Shown in pieces: positions 26,148-35,699 of a DNA stretch of 64,000 nucleotides; positions within the stretch are counted from its first letter, which is position 1; each line of letters begins with the position of its first letter. The stretch comes from JBCBSP01 sp964550935 (GTDB taxonomy: Bacteria > Pseudomonadota > Alphaproteobacteria > Caulobacterales > Maricaulaceae): contig CAZKBB010000004.1 of assembly GCA_964550935.1 (NCBI GenBank), positions 15,844 to 79,843 on the forward strand, read 5' to 3'. A program made the translations under genes and the position numbers. The notes below the pieces were generated by a model, which did no database searches, was not told the origin of the DNA, and saw nothing but the letters and a program-made list of their open reading frames with translations.

Positions 26148-28325
26148 TCAGCCCTCGGAGCGTTCGCCCGGGCGGTAGAGTTCGACCGCCGCTTCGCGCG
26201 CCGCATCCTCGCCCATGGGCAGGACGCGGAAGCCCTCCTCGGCGAACAGCTCCATCTGGTCGGTATAGTGCGGGCTTGAGGCGCGGCTGGAGGCGCCGAA
26301 CTGGTGCACCGCGTTCACGCGCACCTCGCCATCAGCACCCGCCTCCCACAGCATGGTCAGCCCGTCGCCGGAGACCATGCGCAGCGTGCCGTCGCCGTCA
26401 GGGGTCGAGTTCACCGCGCGCAGCGTGTCCGGCCCGCCGCCGAGCCCGACGCTCATCTCCCCGCGCTTCAAGCGGTTCACCTCCACCCAGGGCGCTTCAA
26501 GCCCGCCATGGTGGGTGATCAGATAGTCGACCGCCTCGCGGAAGCTCTCCTCAAGCGTCGGCGGCTCCTGGCCCAGGAACAGCGCGACGCCGATCGGCTG
26601 GAAGGTCATGAGCGAGAGCGCGGCCTGGCGGTTGGTCTCTTCAGCGCGCCCGTTCCATGCCGCGACCACTTCAAGGCCCTGCTGAAGCTCCACCTCGCCG
26701 GAGAAGTCCATCTCCAGAAGCTGGTCGCGCAGCTGCATGGCCAGGCTCTCGGGGTGGTAGGCGTCGTCATACTTGATCGCGAGGAGCTCCTCGCGGCTCG
26801 TCAGCCCGTCCTCGTCCTCGGCGAACAGCTTGGTGACGCGCAGGCCGCGATTGGTCATCTCGGTCTCGATGCCGAAGCTGTCTGGATAGTCGGCCGGGTC
26901 GGGATCCTCCTCGGTCAGGGTGACCACGAAGGGGGAGTGGTTGGAATCAAGCACATAACCGGCCTCGGGCATGACCATGTGCGGCAGGGCGTCGAACGGC
27001 TCGAACTCGGTCCAGATCAGGTCGGAGCGGTTCCCGGGCAGCTCGCCCTCCCAGTCGATCGCCGGGTCCTCGATGCGCGCGGGCATGCGTGCATTGTAGA
27101 AGCGCGCGATATCGCCCGACGCGTCCGCCACCACGCGGTTCGTCGCCCCGAGCGAACCGATGCGCATCACCTGGTCGAACTCTTCAAGCGTCTGCGCCTT
27201 CATCATCAGATAGGACTGCTCGGCGAACTTCAGATCGCCCATGGTCGCGTAACGGATCGCGAACGCGCCGCGCTCGGTGCGAAGGACCGGGCCATGCACG
27301 CTCTCCTCCACCGCGCGTGTCACCGACCAGGCGAAGGGCCCGAACAGCTTCACCAGCATGCGCGCGTCGAAGCGTTCGAATTCGCGCGCCTGCCCGTCGA
27401 GCATGTAGCGCTCGCCGTCTTCGGTGAGCTCCAGCGCGTAGACGTCGATCAGGTCGGGCGAGTTCACCGTGGCGGCGTGGGCGAGGCTCTGGTTCGCGCC
27501 CAGATGCAGGATCGGCCCGCCGGGAAAGGCGCCGCCTGCGAAGTCCAGCCCCTCGCGCGAGATCATGTGGGACTCATACCAGGCGAGCGGGCCCTCGACG
27601 GGCTGGTGGGAGTTCACGATCAGGCGCGTCGCCCCGTCGGTCGAGCGCGAGGGCGCGACCGCAATGGCGTTGGAGCCGAGCTCCACCGCGGCGGCCTGAT
27701 CGAGGAAGACCTGAAGCTCCTGCCCGCGCGAGACGTCGCGCGCGCCGTCCGGGTTCACGATGTCGGTGAGCGTGCGGCTCATGCCGTAGAAGAGCGGGCT
27801 GAAGAAGGCCGAGAGCGCGGCGACGTCCTCGCCGGTCACCGGGAAGAGGTCCGGCTCCGCCTCGCCCGGGTTGAGCGCGGCGTAATAGTTCAGCCCCGCC
27901 GCATAGCCCTCGATGAAGGCGCGGGTCTGCTCGCTCAGCTGGGCCTCGTACTTGCGCTCCACGGTGGAGAGGACGCCCAGCGCCTGCACCAGATAGGCCG
28001 TGCGCGCCTCGCTTTCGGACTTGGCGAGCATCTCAGGGCCCAGCGCGGCGCGTAAGGACTCCTGGATGGTGGGAAAGTCGTCCTCGGCGTGGGCGAAGGC
28101 GAAGCCGAAGGCCGCGTCCGCGTCCGTCTCTCCGATCACGCGGGCAACGCCCCAGTCATCGCGCGCGATCTCGGCGTCATAGGCGCTTGCGGCCTCGATC
28201 GCGGCGTCGGCGTCGAAGTCGCGCAGCTCAAGCGGCGCCAGACGCAGGCCCAGAGCGAACAGGACGCCGAGCGCGAGCAGAACAAGGCCGACAAGGCCGG
28301 CGAGAAGGATCTGAAGACGGGTCAT
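26148..28325 (-). CDS. Penicillin acylase family Ntn-hydrolase (acylase A)
   Basis: A 725-residue N-terminal-nucleophile amidohydrolase precursor. It starts with a membrane/signal helix (LLAGLVGLVLLALGVLFALG), then the alpha-chain region (DDWGVARVIGETDADAAFGFAFAHAEDDF). The predicted self-cleavage site is at Ser218 in ELGSNAIAVAPSRS, resembling the GSNAIAV of aculeacin/acyl-homoserine-lactone acylases. VNSHQPVEGPLAWYESH follows, as in the substrate pocket. It cleaves an N-acyl amide outside the cytoplasm. It is the last gene of a four-gene unit, 9 bp after the dimethylformamidase-like gene. A second family member lies at 46376-48916. Confidence 0.92.
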   Translation of the reverse strand: MTRLQILLAGLVGLVLLALGVLFALGLRLAPLELRDFDADAAIEAASAYDAEIARDDWGVARVIGETDADAAFGFAFAHAEDDFPTIQESLRAALGPEMLAKSESEARTAYLVQALGVLSTVERKYEAQLSEQTRAFIEGYAAGLNYYAALNPGEAEPDLFPVTGEDVAALSAFFSPLFYGMSRTLTDIVNPDGARDVSRGQELQVFLDQAAAVELGSNAIAVAPSRSTDGATRLIVNSHQPVEGPLAWYESHMISREGLDFAGGAFPGGPILHLGANQSLAHAATVNSPDLIDVYALELTEDGERYMLDGQAREFERFDARMLVKLFGPFAWSVTRAVEESVHGPVLRTERGAFAIRYATMGDLKFAEQSYLMMKAQTLEEFDQVMRIGSLGATNRVVADASGDIARFYNARMPARIEDPAIDWEGELPGNRSDLIWTEFEPFDALPHMVMPEAGYVLDSNHSPFVVTLTEEDPDPADYPDSFGIETEMTNRGLRVTKLFAEDEDGLTSREELLAIKYDDAYHPESLAMQLRDQLLEMDFSGEVELQQGLEVVAAWNGRAEETNRQAALSLMTFQPIGVALFLGQEPPTLEESFREAVDYLITHHGGLEAPWVEVNRLKRGEMSVGLGGGPDTLRAVNSTPDGDGTLRMVSGDGLTMLWEAGADGEVRVNAVHQFGASSRASSPHYTDQMELFAEEGFRVLPMGEDAAREAAVELYRPGERSEG

Positions 28326-28334
28326 GGACGGGCC

Positions 28335-29987
28335 TTAAGCGAGGAAGCGGGTGAGTACGTTGTCGATGATGCGTTCGGCGAACGGGTCGCCTTCGATGAG
28401 GCCGTAGGGCCATTCGCACGAGCCTACATTGAAGACCTCGCCGCCGTCCTCGCCCATCTTCCATGACACCAGCGCCACATGTCCGTGCAGCACGCGGCCC
28501 ACGGTCGTCTCGTTCGCTTCGCCGTAGAGGCTTTCGGCCAGGCGCTCATAGTTTCCGCCCATGAGCAGGCCTTCGGCCGGGTAGCCGCGATCGGTGCGTT
28601 CGAACGTGGCCGGCGCGATGGCGATGATGTCCATGTCTTTCGGCGCGCCGCATTCGCCGGTGGGATAGGGCAGCCCGTCGGTGAAGGTGAAGGCGCACCC
28701 GTCCACCTCCCAGCCGACAAGCTTGCTCTCAGCGCCCAGAATGTCGCCGTAGAACAGGTCCGAACCCTCAAGCGCCCAGTGCTCAGGGCGATAGACCGTG
28801 TAGCCGCCCGACCCGCGCGCGGTCGCGAGGCCCAGATTGGCGAAGCCGCCGCGCGCAAAGGTCAGCCCCGCCATCTCCGTCTCCGGCCGGCCGGTGATCG
28901 GGTGGGACCAGTAGGTGGTGGTGCGCTCAGGCGTATCGGAGTTCATGGCCGGGTCTTTATCCGCGCTCGACTTGTAGCCGACCATGCGGGTGTGATCGCG
29001 CTCCCAGCGGATCTGCCAGAAGGCGTGGTTACCCGCCATCATCAAGGCGTTGCCGCCCGACGCGATGAAGCGCTCCACCTCGTCGCGCTCCTCCCAGCTC
29101 ATGTACTCGTTGTGCCCCGCGGTGACGTAGAGCTTGTAGGGATCGAGCACGCCCGGCTCTCGGCCCATGTCGGCCTGATCCAGGAAGTCGATCCGGTGGC
29201 CGCGCGCCTCAAGCCAGCGCACCAGGTGGTGCTCCCAGGTGTTTTGAAAACCGGCCGCGAAGTCCCAACGCGAATAGCCCGGCAGCATGACGTAGCGCAC
29301 GCCGTCATAGAACGGCGCCTCTTCGAAGCCGCGCGCGCGGCTGTTGGGAAAGCGCGGGCTGTCGGGATGTCCGAGGATCAGGCCCGGCGCGAACGGGCGC
29401 TGGGTGGAGACCCACAGCGCTGCAGTGCGCCCGCCGCCATGGCGCTCGCCCGGCGAGCGGATGTCTTCCGGGTCCACCGCCTCGTAGAGGCTTTTGCCGC
29501 CCCACCAGTTATAGGCGTGCATGGTGTTCATGGAGAGCGGCATGACGATATCGGCGCGCGCACCGGGATTGGCCGAGCGCACGATCACGCAGTGCTCTGC
29601 AACCTGATCGCCGGCGCGCACCTGCACCCGGTAATATCCCGAAGGCCAGTCGGCGCCGATCTCGATGTCGAACGCGCCGGGCCAGCCGCAGCCCGCCTCA
29701 GAGGCGTCTTCGGGGGTCTCGTGCAGCCCGGCGGGGAAGCCGCCCCGATCGAACACCTCGGTCTGCTCGGCGCCGAGGCGGGTCATTGTCACGCGCACCG
29801 TGTCGCCGGGCGCCGAGACGTGGAACACCGCGCGCTCTCCGGGCGTATAGCTCAGCTTGTCGGTATAGGCCCAGGCGGTCGCAGGCCCGTCGGCCCGCGC
29901 CGGCGCGGCGGCGATCAGGTTTGCGCCCGCGAGCCAGCCGAAGGCGGCCGAGCCGCCCAGCATCACGTCGCGCCGGTTCATGGTCAT
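28335..29987 (-). CDS. N,N-dimethylformamidase large-subunit-like protein, Tat-exported
   Basis: A 550-residue protein that begins with a twin-arginine signal (NRRDVMLGG, cleavage near ARADG), so it should be folded with its metal before export. The rest matches the N,N-dimethylformamidase beta-subunit C-terminal family: beta-rich N-terminal part (SYTPGERAVFHVSAPG, GYYRVQVRAGD), then SMNTMHAYNWWGGKSLY, FDxA-like LGHPD, VTAGHNEYMSWEERD and GNALMMAGNHAFWQIRW. Known dimethylformamidases are iron enzymes that hydrolyse formamides; the small subunit was not found. Two ATGs (29987, 29981) are possible. Its operon companions also act on amides or imported peptides. Confidence 0.85.
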   Translation of the reverse strand: MTMNRRDVMLGGSAAFGWLAGANLIAAAPARADGPATAWAYTDKLSYTPGERAVFHVSAPGDTVRVTMTRLGAEQTEVFDRGGFPAGLHETPEDASEAGCGWPGAFDIEIGADWPSGYYRVQVRAGDQVAEHCVIVRSANPGARADIVMPLSMNTMHAYNWWGGKSLYEAVDPEDIRSPGERHGGGRTAALWVSTQRPFAPGLILGHPDSPRFPNSRARGFEEAPFYDGVRYVMLPGYSRWDFAAGFQNTWEHHLVRWLEARGHRIDFLDQADMGREPGVLDPYKLYVTAGHNEYMSWEERDEVERFIASGGNALMMAGNHAFWQIRWERDHTRMVGYKSSADKDPAMNSDTPERTTTYWSHPITGRPETEMAGLTFARGGFANLGLATARGSGGYTVYRPEHWALEGSDLFYGDILGAESKLVGWEVDGCAFTFTDGLPYPTGECGAPKDMDIIAIAPATFERTDRGYPAEGLLMGGNYERLAESLYGEANETTVGRVLHGHVALVSWKMGEDGGEVFNVGSCEWPYGLIEGDPFAERIIDNVLTRFLA

Positions 29988-30015
29988 GATCAGTCTCCCT
30001 CACTCTCGGTGTCGG

Positions 30016-30048
30016 ACCCCACCCCGCCGCTCCCCGACAGGGGAGGGG
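30016..30048. repeat. GC-rich intergenic palindromic repeat, copy B
   Basis: ACCCCACCCC (30016-30025) precedes the hairpin CTCCCC/GGGGAG with loop GACA (30030-30045). It shares its layout with the element at 25471-25510. It sits inside an operon, in the 92-bp gap between the gamma-glutamyltransferase and dimethylformamidase-like genes, and could attenuate or process the message. Confidence 0.5.
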
Positions 30049-30079
30049 CGAAGGGGCGCCCGGTCGGCGCCGGCCGGTG

Positions 30080-31801
30080 TCAGAAGCCCGCCGCCATGCC
30101 GTCTTTTCGTTTCTCAGATGCGCCGGCCCAGCCGGCCCCGGTTCGCGCGACGGCCTGGTAGCCGCCATAGTTCGCCGCTTCCACGCGCACGTCGTGGCCC
30201 CGCTCGGCGAGCGAGGCGCGCACGGCGTCGGGGACGCCGCGCTCCACCAGGAGCGCAGACGGCTCGGCCGAGCTGTCCGCGTCGGGTCCGCCGTCATGGC
30301 GCCAGCGCGGCGCGTCGCCCGCCGCCTGCAGGCTCATGCCCCGATCAAGCAGGTTGGAGAGCACCTGGACCTGGCCCTGTGGCTGCATGGAGCCGCCCAT
30401 CACGCCGAAGCCGAGCCAGGGCGCGCCGTCCTTCATGGCGAAGCCGGGAATGATCGTGTGGAAGGGCCGCTTGCCGGGCGCGTAGACGTTGGCGTGGCCC
30501 GGATCCAGGCTGAACTGCGCGCCGCGGTTCTGCAGCATGAAGCCGAGCCCGTCCGGGGTCAGCCCGTTGCCCATGCCGCGATAGTTCGACTGGATCCAGC
30601 TGGCGATCATGCCGGACTGGTCGGCGACCGTGAGATAGATCGTATCCCCATCGCGCAGCGGTTCGGGCGCGGCCGGGCCAGCGGCGTCCATGGCGATACG
30701 CGCGCGCTGGGCCGCCGCGTAGTCTTCCGACAAGAGCCGATCCAGCGGCGCGTCGTGGAAGGCCGGGTCGGCGATGTGGCGCGCGCGGTCGGCGAAGGCG
30801 CGCTTCTTGGCCTCGACCATCAGGTGGATGCGGTCGGCCTCGCTCAAGGCCGCGAGGTCGTAGCCGTCCAGGATGCGCAGCATTTGAAGGACCGTCAGGC
30901 CCTGGCTGTTGGGCGGGATCTGGAACACCTCCGCCTCGCGGTAGCGCGTGGAGATCGGCGCGACCCACTGCGCCTCGTAGCCGGCGAGATCGGCGCGGGA
31001 GAGCGCGCCGCCGAGGCCCTCCAGATAGGCGACGAGCCGTTCGGCGATCTCGCCCTCGTAGAACGCCTCGCGACCGCCGGAGGCGATCAGCGCGTAGGCG
31101 TCGGCGAGGTCGGGGTTGGCGAAGCGCTCGCCGGGGCGCGGCGCCCGGCCCTCGATCGACCAGGTCGCCAGCGTGTTCTCGTACTCCTCGATGAGGCCGC
31201 GCACCTCGCCCAGAAGCCGAAGGTTCAGCGCCCAGTCGTTCGCGATGATCGGAGAGACCGGGAAGCCCTCGCGCGCGTAGTGGATCGCCGGGGCGAGCAC
31301 GTCGGACAGGGGCAGCCGGCCGAAGCGCTCATGGGCCTTGATCCAGCCGTCCACCGCGCCCGGCACGGTGACGCAGCTCGTCCCCACCGGCGGGATTTGC
31401 GCCGCGCCGCCAAGGCGCGCGGTCAGATCGTCGAGCGAACGCGCCCGGGGCGCTGGGCCTGAGGCGTTGAGGCCCTCAAGCGCCTGAGCCGCAGGGTCCC
31501 AGATCAGCGCGAAGAGATCTCCGCCAATGCCGCAGCCCACCGGCTCCATCAGCCCGAGCGCTGCGTTCGCGCCGATCGCGGCGTCCACCGCCGACCCGCC
31601 CTGCCTTAGAAGGTCGAGCGCGATCGCGGTGGCCAGCGGCTGGGAGGTCGCGGCCATGGCGCGCGGCGCATGAACGGTCGAGCGTCCCTGGAAAGCCGGG
31701 CCGTAGGGGCGATCGGCCGCAGCGACGCTGGAGATCGTCGCGGCGGCCAGTCCCCCCAGCCCCGCCTCACGTCTGGTGAGGGCCGGTCCTGAAACGCGCA
31801 T
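30080..31801 (-). CDS. Gamma-glutamyltransferase family Ntn-hydrolase
   Basis: A 573-residue gamma-glutamyltranspeptidase-like precursor. The N-terminus has a signal with paired arginines (TRREAGLGGLAAATISSVAAA). Family segments are GGSAVDAAIGANAALGLMEPVGCGIGGDLF, VTVPGAVDGWIKAHERFG and PPNSQGLTVLQML. The predicted self-cleavage Thr is residue 387 in GDTIYLTVAD, which aligns with TTHYSVVD of the E. coli enzyme. VMGGSMQPQGQVQVL follows. It would hydrolyse or transfer gamma-glutamyl groups in the periplasm; related proteins include cephalosporin acylases. ATG 31801 is chosen because the signal starts there. It begins 35 bp after the TonB receptor gene. Confidence 0.92.
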   Translation of the reverse strand: MRVSGPALTRREAGLGGLAAATISSVAAADRPYGPAFQGRSTVHAPRAMAATSQPLATAIALDLLRQGGSAVDAAIGANAALGLMEPVGCGIGGDLFALIWDPAAQALEGLNASGPAPRARSLDDLTARLGGAAQIPPVGTSCVTVPGAVDGWIKAHERFGRLPLSDVLAPAIHYAREGFPVSPIIANDWALNLRLLGEVRGLIEEYENTLATWSIEGRAPRPGERFANPDLADAYALIASGGREAFYEGEIAERLVAYLEGLGGALSRADLAGYEAQWVAPISTRYREAEVFQIPPNSQGLTVLQMLRILDGYDLAALSEADRIHLMVEAKKRAFADRARHIADPAFHDAPLDRLLSEDYAAAQRARIAMDAAGPAAPEPLRDGDTIYLTVADQSGMIASWIQSNYRGMGNGLTPDGLGFMLQNRGAQFSLDPGHANVYAPGKRPFHTIIPGFAMKDGAPWLGFGVMGGSMQPQGQVQVLSNLLDRGMSLQAAGDAPRWRHDGGPDADSSAEPSALLVERGVPDAVRASLAERGHDVRVEAANYGGYQAVARTGAGWAGASEKRKDGMAAGF

Positions 31802-31836
31802 GGCGGGGCTCCGCCGGGTTGCTGATGCGGGCGGTC

Positions 31837-34155
31837 TTAGTAGCGCCAGGTGAGCAGCACGCCGTAGCGCTGGGGCGCGCCGACGATGACCTGGGCGCCG
31901 GAGAGATACGTCTCCAAATTCGAGGTGCCGAAGCGGTAGTCCTCGTCGAAGGCGTTCTCCACATAGGCTTGGAGCGCCCACGTCTCCGAATCGACGCCCG
32001 CGCGGAAGCTCCACAGCTCGTATTCCGGGTTCAGGCGCCGGTCGTTCTGGGAGACGTCCTCGCGGGTCTCGGCCACGTAGGAGTATTGCGCGCGCACATA
32101 GCCCGACAGGGTGTCGGTGAGCGGGCGCTCGTACTGGCCGACGACCGAGAAGGTGCGTTCGGGCGACAGCGGCACGGGGAAGCCGGTCGCGTCGATCGGC
32201 TGGCCGTCCAGCGTGCGCGCGTTGGTGAAGGATTTGAACTCCGCGTCCACGTAGCCGTAGCTCAGCTCGAAATCGAGGCCCTCGAGCGGGGTGAAGCCGA
32301 GCTCGATCTCCGCGCCCTTATGCTCCGAGCCTTCCGCGTTCAGGATGAACTGGCGCTGGGTGACGATGTCCTGGGCGCGGACTTGAGTATTCTCCCAGTC
32401 CATGAAGAAGCCCGAGACCGAGTAGCGCAGCGTGCCGTCAGGAGTCGTGCCCTTCAGGCCGGCCTCGTAGTTCCAAAGCGACTCTTCCTCGAAGGCCGGA
32501 TCGCCCGGCGTGGTGTTGAAGCCGCCCGTCCGGTAGCCGCGCGAGGCGACCGCATAGAGCGTGTTCAGATCGTTGACATCATAGGTCGCGGCGAAGCGCG
32601 GCGAGACGTCGTCGAACGAGACCTCCTGGGTGGGCTGCGAGGCGCGCGGCGCGAGGCCGGGCTGAAGCGGTCCTTCGGTGCGCGAGCCCTCGATCTCGTC
32701 GGAGGAGTAGCGCCCGCCGATCGAGACGTTCAGCCGGTCGGTGAGGTCGTAGGAGAACTCGCCGAACAGGGCGTAGGAGCGCGTGGAGAACTCGAAATCG
32801 ACGTTTTCGAAGAAGCCGACCGAGCTGTCCACGCCGGGAATGAAGAGCGCGAAGCCCGGCACAGCCCCCGGAGGCGGCGCGCCCGGCGCGAGCCCGAACA
32901 GCGCCCCGCCCAGGAAGGCGAAGGCGGTGTCATAGGCCGGCAGGAGCGGGTTGCCGGCGAGCTGGATCGAGTTCTGATAGCTGTCGAAGTCGTCTTCGGC
33001 GTAGATCGCGCCCAAGAGCCAACTATGGCGCTCGCCGCCGCCGGTCAGACGCGCTTCGAGCGAGGCGGCCGAGACGTCCTCGTCACGCCGGACCGTGAAC
33101 GCCGGCAAGGTGGTGTAGTCGCCCTCGCCCTCGGAGCCGTAGGTGTTGTCGATATACCCGCCCACGAGCGTCAGGTTGACGTCGTTGTCGAAGACATAGC
33201 TGAGCCGTCCGATCGCGGTGAACGTCTCGTTCTCGCTCGGAAAGCCGATATCGGTGGCGATCGTGTCGGTGTTGTCGGGATAGAAACCGGCCTCGTTGAC
33301 CGGCACCGTGCCCGGGGGCGTGAACAGGCTCAGAAGGCCCAGCGATTCGCTGGGGAAGCCGCTCGGCACAACCGTGTTGATGGCCTGCTGGTTGTTTGAA
33401 TAGTAGAGCGACAGGCCTGCGGACAGCTTCGCCGTCGGCTCGAAGCGGAAGGCCAGGCGACCGCCGTAATTCTCCTCAGAGTTCGACGGGCCGGGCCCCA
33501 CATTATCCAGCCAGCCGCCATTCTCGTCGTAGTACGCCAGACCTCGCACCGCGACGGTGTCGCTCAACGGGATGGAGCCGGACGCGCGCACCCGGTAGAA
33601 GTCGTAATTGCCCGCCTCCAGGCTGAGCTGGGCTTCGGGCGTCTCGAGGCTCGGCTGTTTCGACGTGATCGAGACCGCGCCCGCGACCACGTTACGCCCG
33701 AAGAAGGTCCCTTGCGGGCCCTTGAGCACCTCGATCTGCGCGGTGTCGAACAGCTGGGGATCGGCGGTGCGCGTGGAGATGTTCGGCGCGATGTTGAACT
33801 CGTCCACGAACACGCCGGTCAGGTTCGCCGTGCCGGCGGTGGAGATCGGCGAGATGCCGCGGATGGAGATCCGCGTCTCGGAGCGGTTGCCGCGATTGAC
33901 GAAGTTCACGTTCGGGGTGCGCAGCGCGTAGTCGGCGAACTCGTCGACATTGGCGCGCTCAAGCTCGGCCTCGCCGAACACCGTGATCGAGATCGGCACG
34001 TCCTGGACGGCCTGCTCGCGCTTTTGCGCGGTCACGGTAATGACCTCCGGCGCGCCCACGGTTTCCTGAGCCGAAGCGGCCCCGGCGACAAGCGCGGCGG
34101 CCGCGGCCGACCCCAGAAGCGCGGACGCGCGGCGAATGGCGTGATTGCGGTTCAT
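31837..34155 (-). CDS. TonB-dependent outer-membrane receptor
   Basis: A 772-residue receptor with a signal peptide ending AASAQ, a TonB box-like stretch (EVITVTAQKREQ), a plug domain (DVPISITVF, ISIRGISPI, IEVLKGPQGTFFGRNVVAGAVSI) and a 22-stranded-barrel-type C-terminus ending in aromatic residue Tyr (LLTWRY). This subfamily is typical of alphaproteobacteria that import organic nutrients, not only siderophores. The start at 34155 is preceded by a purine-rich stretch. It is first in a unit with gamma-glutamyltransferase, dimethylformamidase-like protein and acylase, which suggests it imports the substrate of those enzymes. Confidence 0.93.
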   Translation of the reverse strand: MNRNHAIRRASALLGSAAAAALVAGAASAQETVGAPEVITVTAQKREQAVQDVPISITVFGEAELERANVDEFADYALRTPNVNFVNRGNRSETRISIRGISPISTAGTANLTGVFVDEFNIAPNISTRTADPQLFDTAQIEVLKGPQGTFFGRNVVAGAVSITSKQPSLETPEAQLSLEAGNYDFYRVRASGSIPLSDTVAVRGLAYYDENGGWLDNVGPGPSNSEENYGGRLAFRFEPTAKLSAGLSLYYSNNQQAINTVVPSGFPSESLGLLSLFTPPGTVPVNEAGFYPDNTDTIATDIGFPSENETFTAIGRLSYVFDNDVNLTLVGGYIDNTYGSEGEGDYTTLPAFTVRRDEDVSAASLEARLTGGGERHSWLLGAIYAEDDFDSYQNSIQLAGNPLLPAYDTAFAFLGGALFGLAPGAPPPGAVPGFALFIPGVDSSVGFFENVDFEFSTRSYALFGEFSYDLTDRLNVSIGGRYSSDEIEGSRTEGPLQPGLAPRASQPTQEVSFDDVSPRFAATYDVNDLNTLYAVASRGYRTGGFNTTPGDPAFEEESLWNYEAGLKGTTPDGTLRYSVSGFFMDWENTQVRAQDIVTQRQFILNAEGSEHKGAEIELGFTPLEGLDFELSYGYVDAEFKSFTNARTLDGQPIDATGFPVPLSPERTFSVVGQYERPLTDTLSGYVRAQYSYVAETREDVSQNDRRLNPEYELWSFRAGVDSETWALQAYVENAFDEDYRFGTSNLETYLSGAQVIVGAPQRYGVLLTWRY

Positions 34156-34234
34156 CCTAGTTTCTCCCCCTTTCGGACATCCGCCCATGCGCGGAAGGCC
34201 CGAACGGCCGGACGCGTTTTCGCGCTCCAGCCCA

Positions 34235-34251
34235 TAAATGACCATTGGTCA
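34235..34251. promoter_or_regulatory. Operator-like motif upstream of the TonB receptor operon
   Basis: TAAATGACCATTGGTCA contains a perfect inverted repeat, TGACCA-T-TGGTCA (34239-34251). It is about 80 bases upstream of the receptor start. The intergenic region beside the tetR gene at 40954 has a close match (40883-40899). A TetR-family dimer site is the simplest reading. Confidence 0.6.
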
Positions 34252-34321
34252 CTATGAGCGTCATGGGGGCGTCATGCAAGCGGCGGATTTGCAACGCTCG
34301 CGAGCTCGCGCGAACCCTTGG

Positions 34322-35668
34322 TCAGGCTTCGGCGGCGACCGCGTCGAGCGCCTCGGCGAAGCCGGACACCGCCGCACGCAGATCGTCATGCTCGATGATG
34401 ATGGGCGGGCAGAAGGCCAGCGTGTCGCCGAGCGCGCGCACCAGCACGCCACGCTGCTTGGCCGCTTCGGCGACTTTCGGTCCGAGCCCTTTGGCGTGCT
34501 CGGGATCGAGTTCGACGCCCGCGATCAGGCCGACGCCGCGCACCTCGAAAACGAGATCATGGCCCGCGAGGGCCCGCAGGCCCTCCTGCAGCACCGGCGC
34601 GGCGGCGGCGGCGCGCGCGGCGATGTCGATCTCCTCGTAGATCTTCAGCGTCTCCACCGCGACTGCGGCCGCAACCGGGTGCCCGGAATAGGTGTAGCCG
34701 TGGCCGAACTGACCGATCGTTTCGGACTGATCGCGCAGCGCCTCGTAGATCTTTTCGCTCATCAGCGTGGCCGCGATCGGGATGTAGGAGGCCGAAAGCG
34801 CCTTCGCGCAGGTCGCCATGTCGGGGCGGACGTTGAAGGTCTGAGAGCCCCACATCGCGCCGGTGCGCCCGAAGCCGCAGATCACCTCGTCGGCGACGAG
34901 CAGCACGTCATGCTTGTCGAGCACGGGCTGGATCGCTTCGAAATACCCCGCCGGAGGCACGATCACCCCGCCTGCGCCCTGCAGCGGCTCGGCGAACATG
35001 GCGCCGACGGTTTCAGGGCCTTCGGCGATGATCAGAGCGTCCAGCTCGGCGGCCATGCGCTGTGTGAAGGCGGCTTCGCTCTCACCGGCCTGTGCGAACT
35101 TGGCGTAGTGCGGACAGGGCGCGCGCACGACCCGGTCGATCGGCAGGTCGAAATCGCGCTGCATGCGCTCCAGCCCGGTCAGGCTCGCCGAGGCGATGGT
35201 GGAGCCGTGATACGCGTTTGCGCGCGCCAGGATCTTCTTTTTCTGCGGCTTGCCGCGCGCGTTCCAGTAATACCAGACGAGCTTCATCGCGGTGTCGACG
35301 GCTTCGGAGCCGGAGTTGGAGAACAGCGCGCGGGTCAGCGGCGCCGGCGCGATCGCGCTGAGCCGCTCGGCCAGCTCGATCACCGGCGTGTTGGATCGGT
35401 GCGCGAAGGTCGAGGCGTAGGGCAGCGCGCACATCTGCTTGTAGGCGGCCTCCGCGAGGCGCTTTTCTGAGAAGCCGAGCGCGGCCGACCACAACCCCGC
35501 CATGGCGTCGATATAGCCGCGGCCTTCATCGTCATAGACGCGCACGCCCTCTCCGCGGGTCAGGATCATCGGGCCGACGCTTTCGTGCGCGTGCAGATTG
35601 GTCTGCGGGTGCACGTGGAACGCGGTGTCGCGCGCGGCGGGCGAGTTGGGGCGGGCGAGATCGTCCAT
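34322..35668 (-). CDS. Class III aminotransferase (omega-transaminase type)
   Basis: A 448-residue PLP aminotransferase. The N-terminal substrate region is HLHP-like (FHVHPQTNLHAHESVGP), followed by FSNSGSEAVDTAMKLVWYYW, NAYHGSTIASASLTG, LLVADEVICGFGRTGAMWGSQ (Asp that binds the pyridine nitrogen) and the PLP Lys, residue 289, in CAKALSASYIP. It most resembles putrescine/taurine/beta-alanine:pyruvate transaminases, which act on a terminal amine distant from the carboxylate. It is the last gene of the aconitase-X operon, 31 bp after the small subunit, and would supply or remove the amino group in that pathway. Confidence 0.93.
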   Translation of the reverse strand: MDDLARPNSPAARDTAFHVHPQTNLHAHESVGPMILTRGEGVRVYDDEGRGYIDAMAGLWSAALGFSEKRLAEAAYKQMCALPYASTFAHRSNTPVIELAERLSAIAPAPLTRALFSNSGSEAVDTAMKLVWYYWNARGKPQKKKILARANAYHGSTIASASLTGLERMQRDFDLPIDRVVRAPCPHYAKFAQAGESEAAFTQRMAAELDALIIAEGPETVGAMFAEPLQGAGGVIVPPAGYFEAIQPVLDKHDVLLVADEVICGFGRTGAMWGSQTFNVRPDMATCAKALSASYIPIAATLMSEKIYEALRDQSETIGQFGHGYTYSGHPVAAAVAVETLKIYEEIDIAARAAAAAPVLQEGLRALAGHDLVFEVRGVGLIAGVELDPEHAKGLGPKVAEAAKQRGVLVRALGDTLAFCPPIIIEHDDLRAAVSGFAEALDAVAAEA

Positions 35669-35699
35669 GAACTTGCAAAGGCCTCGGTTGGGATGGGCT

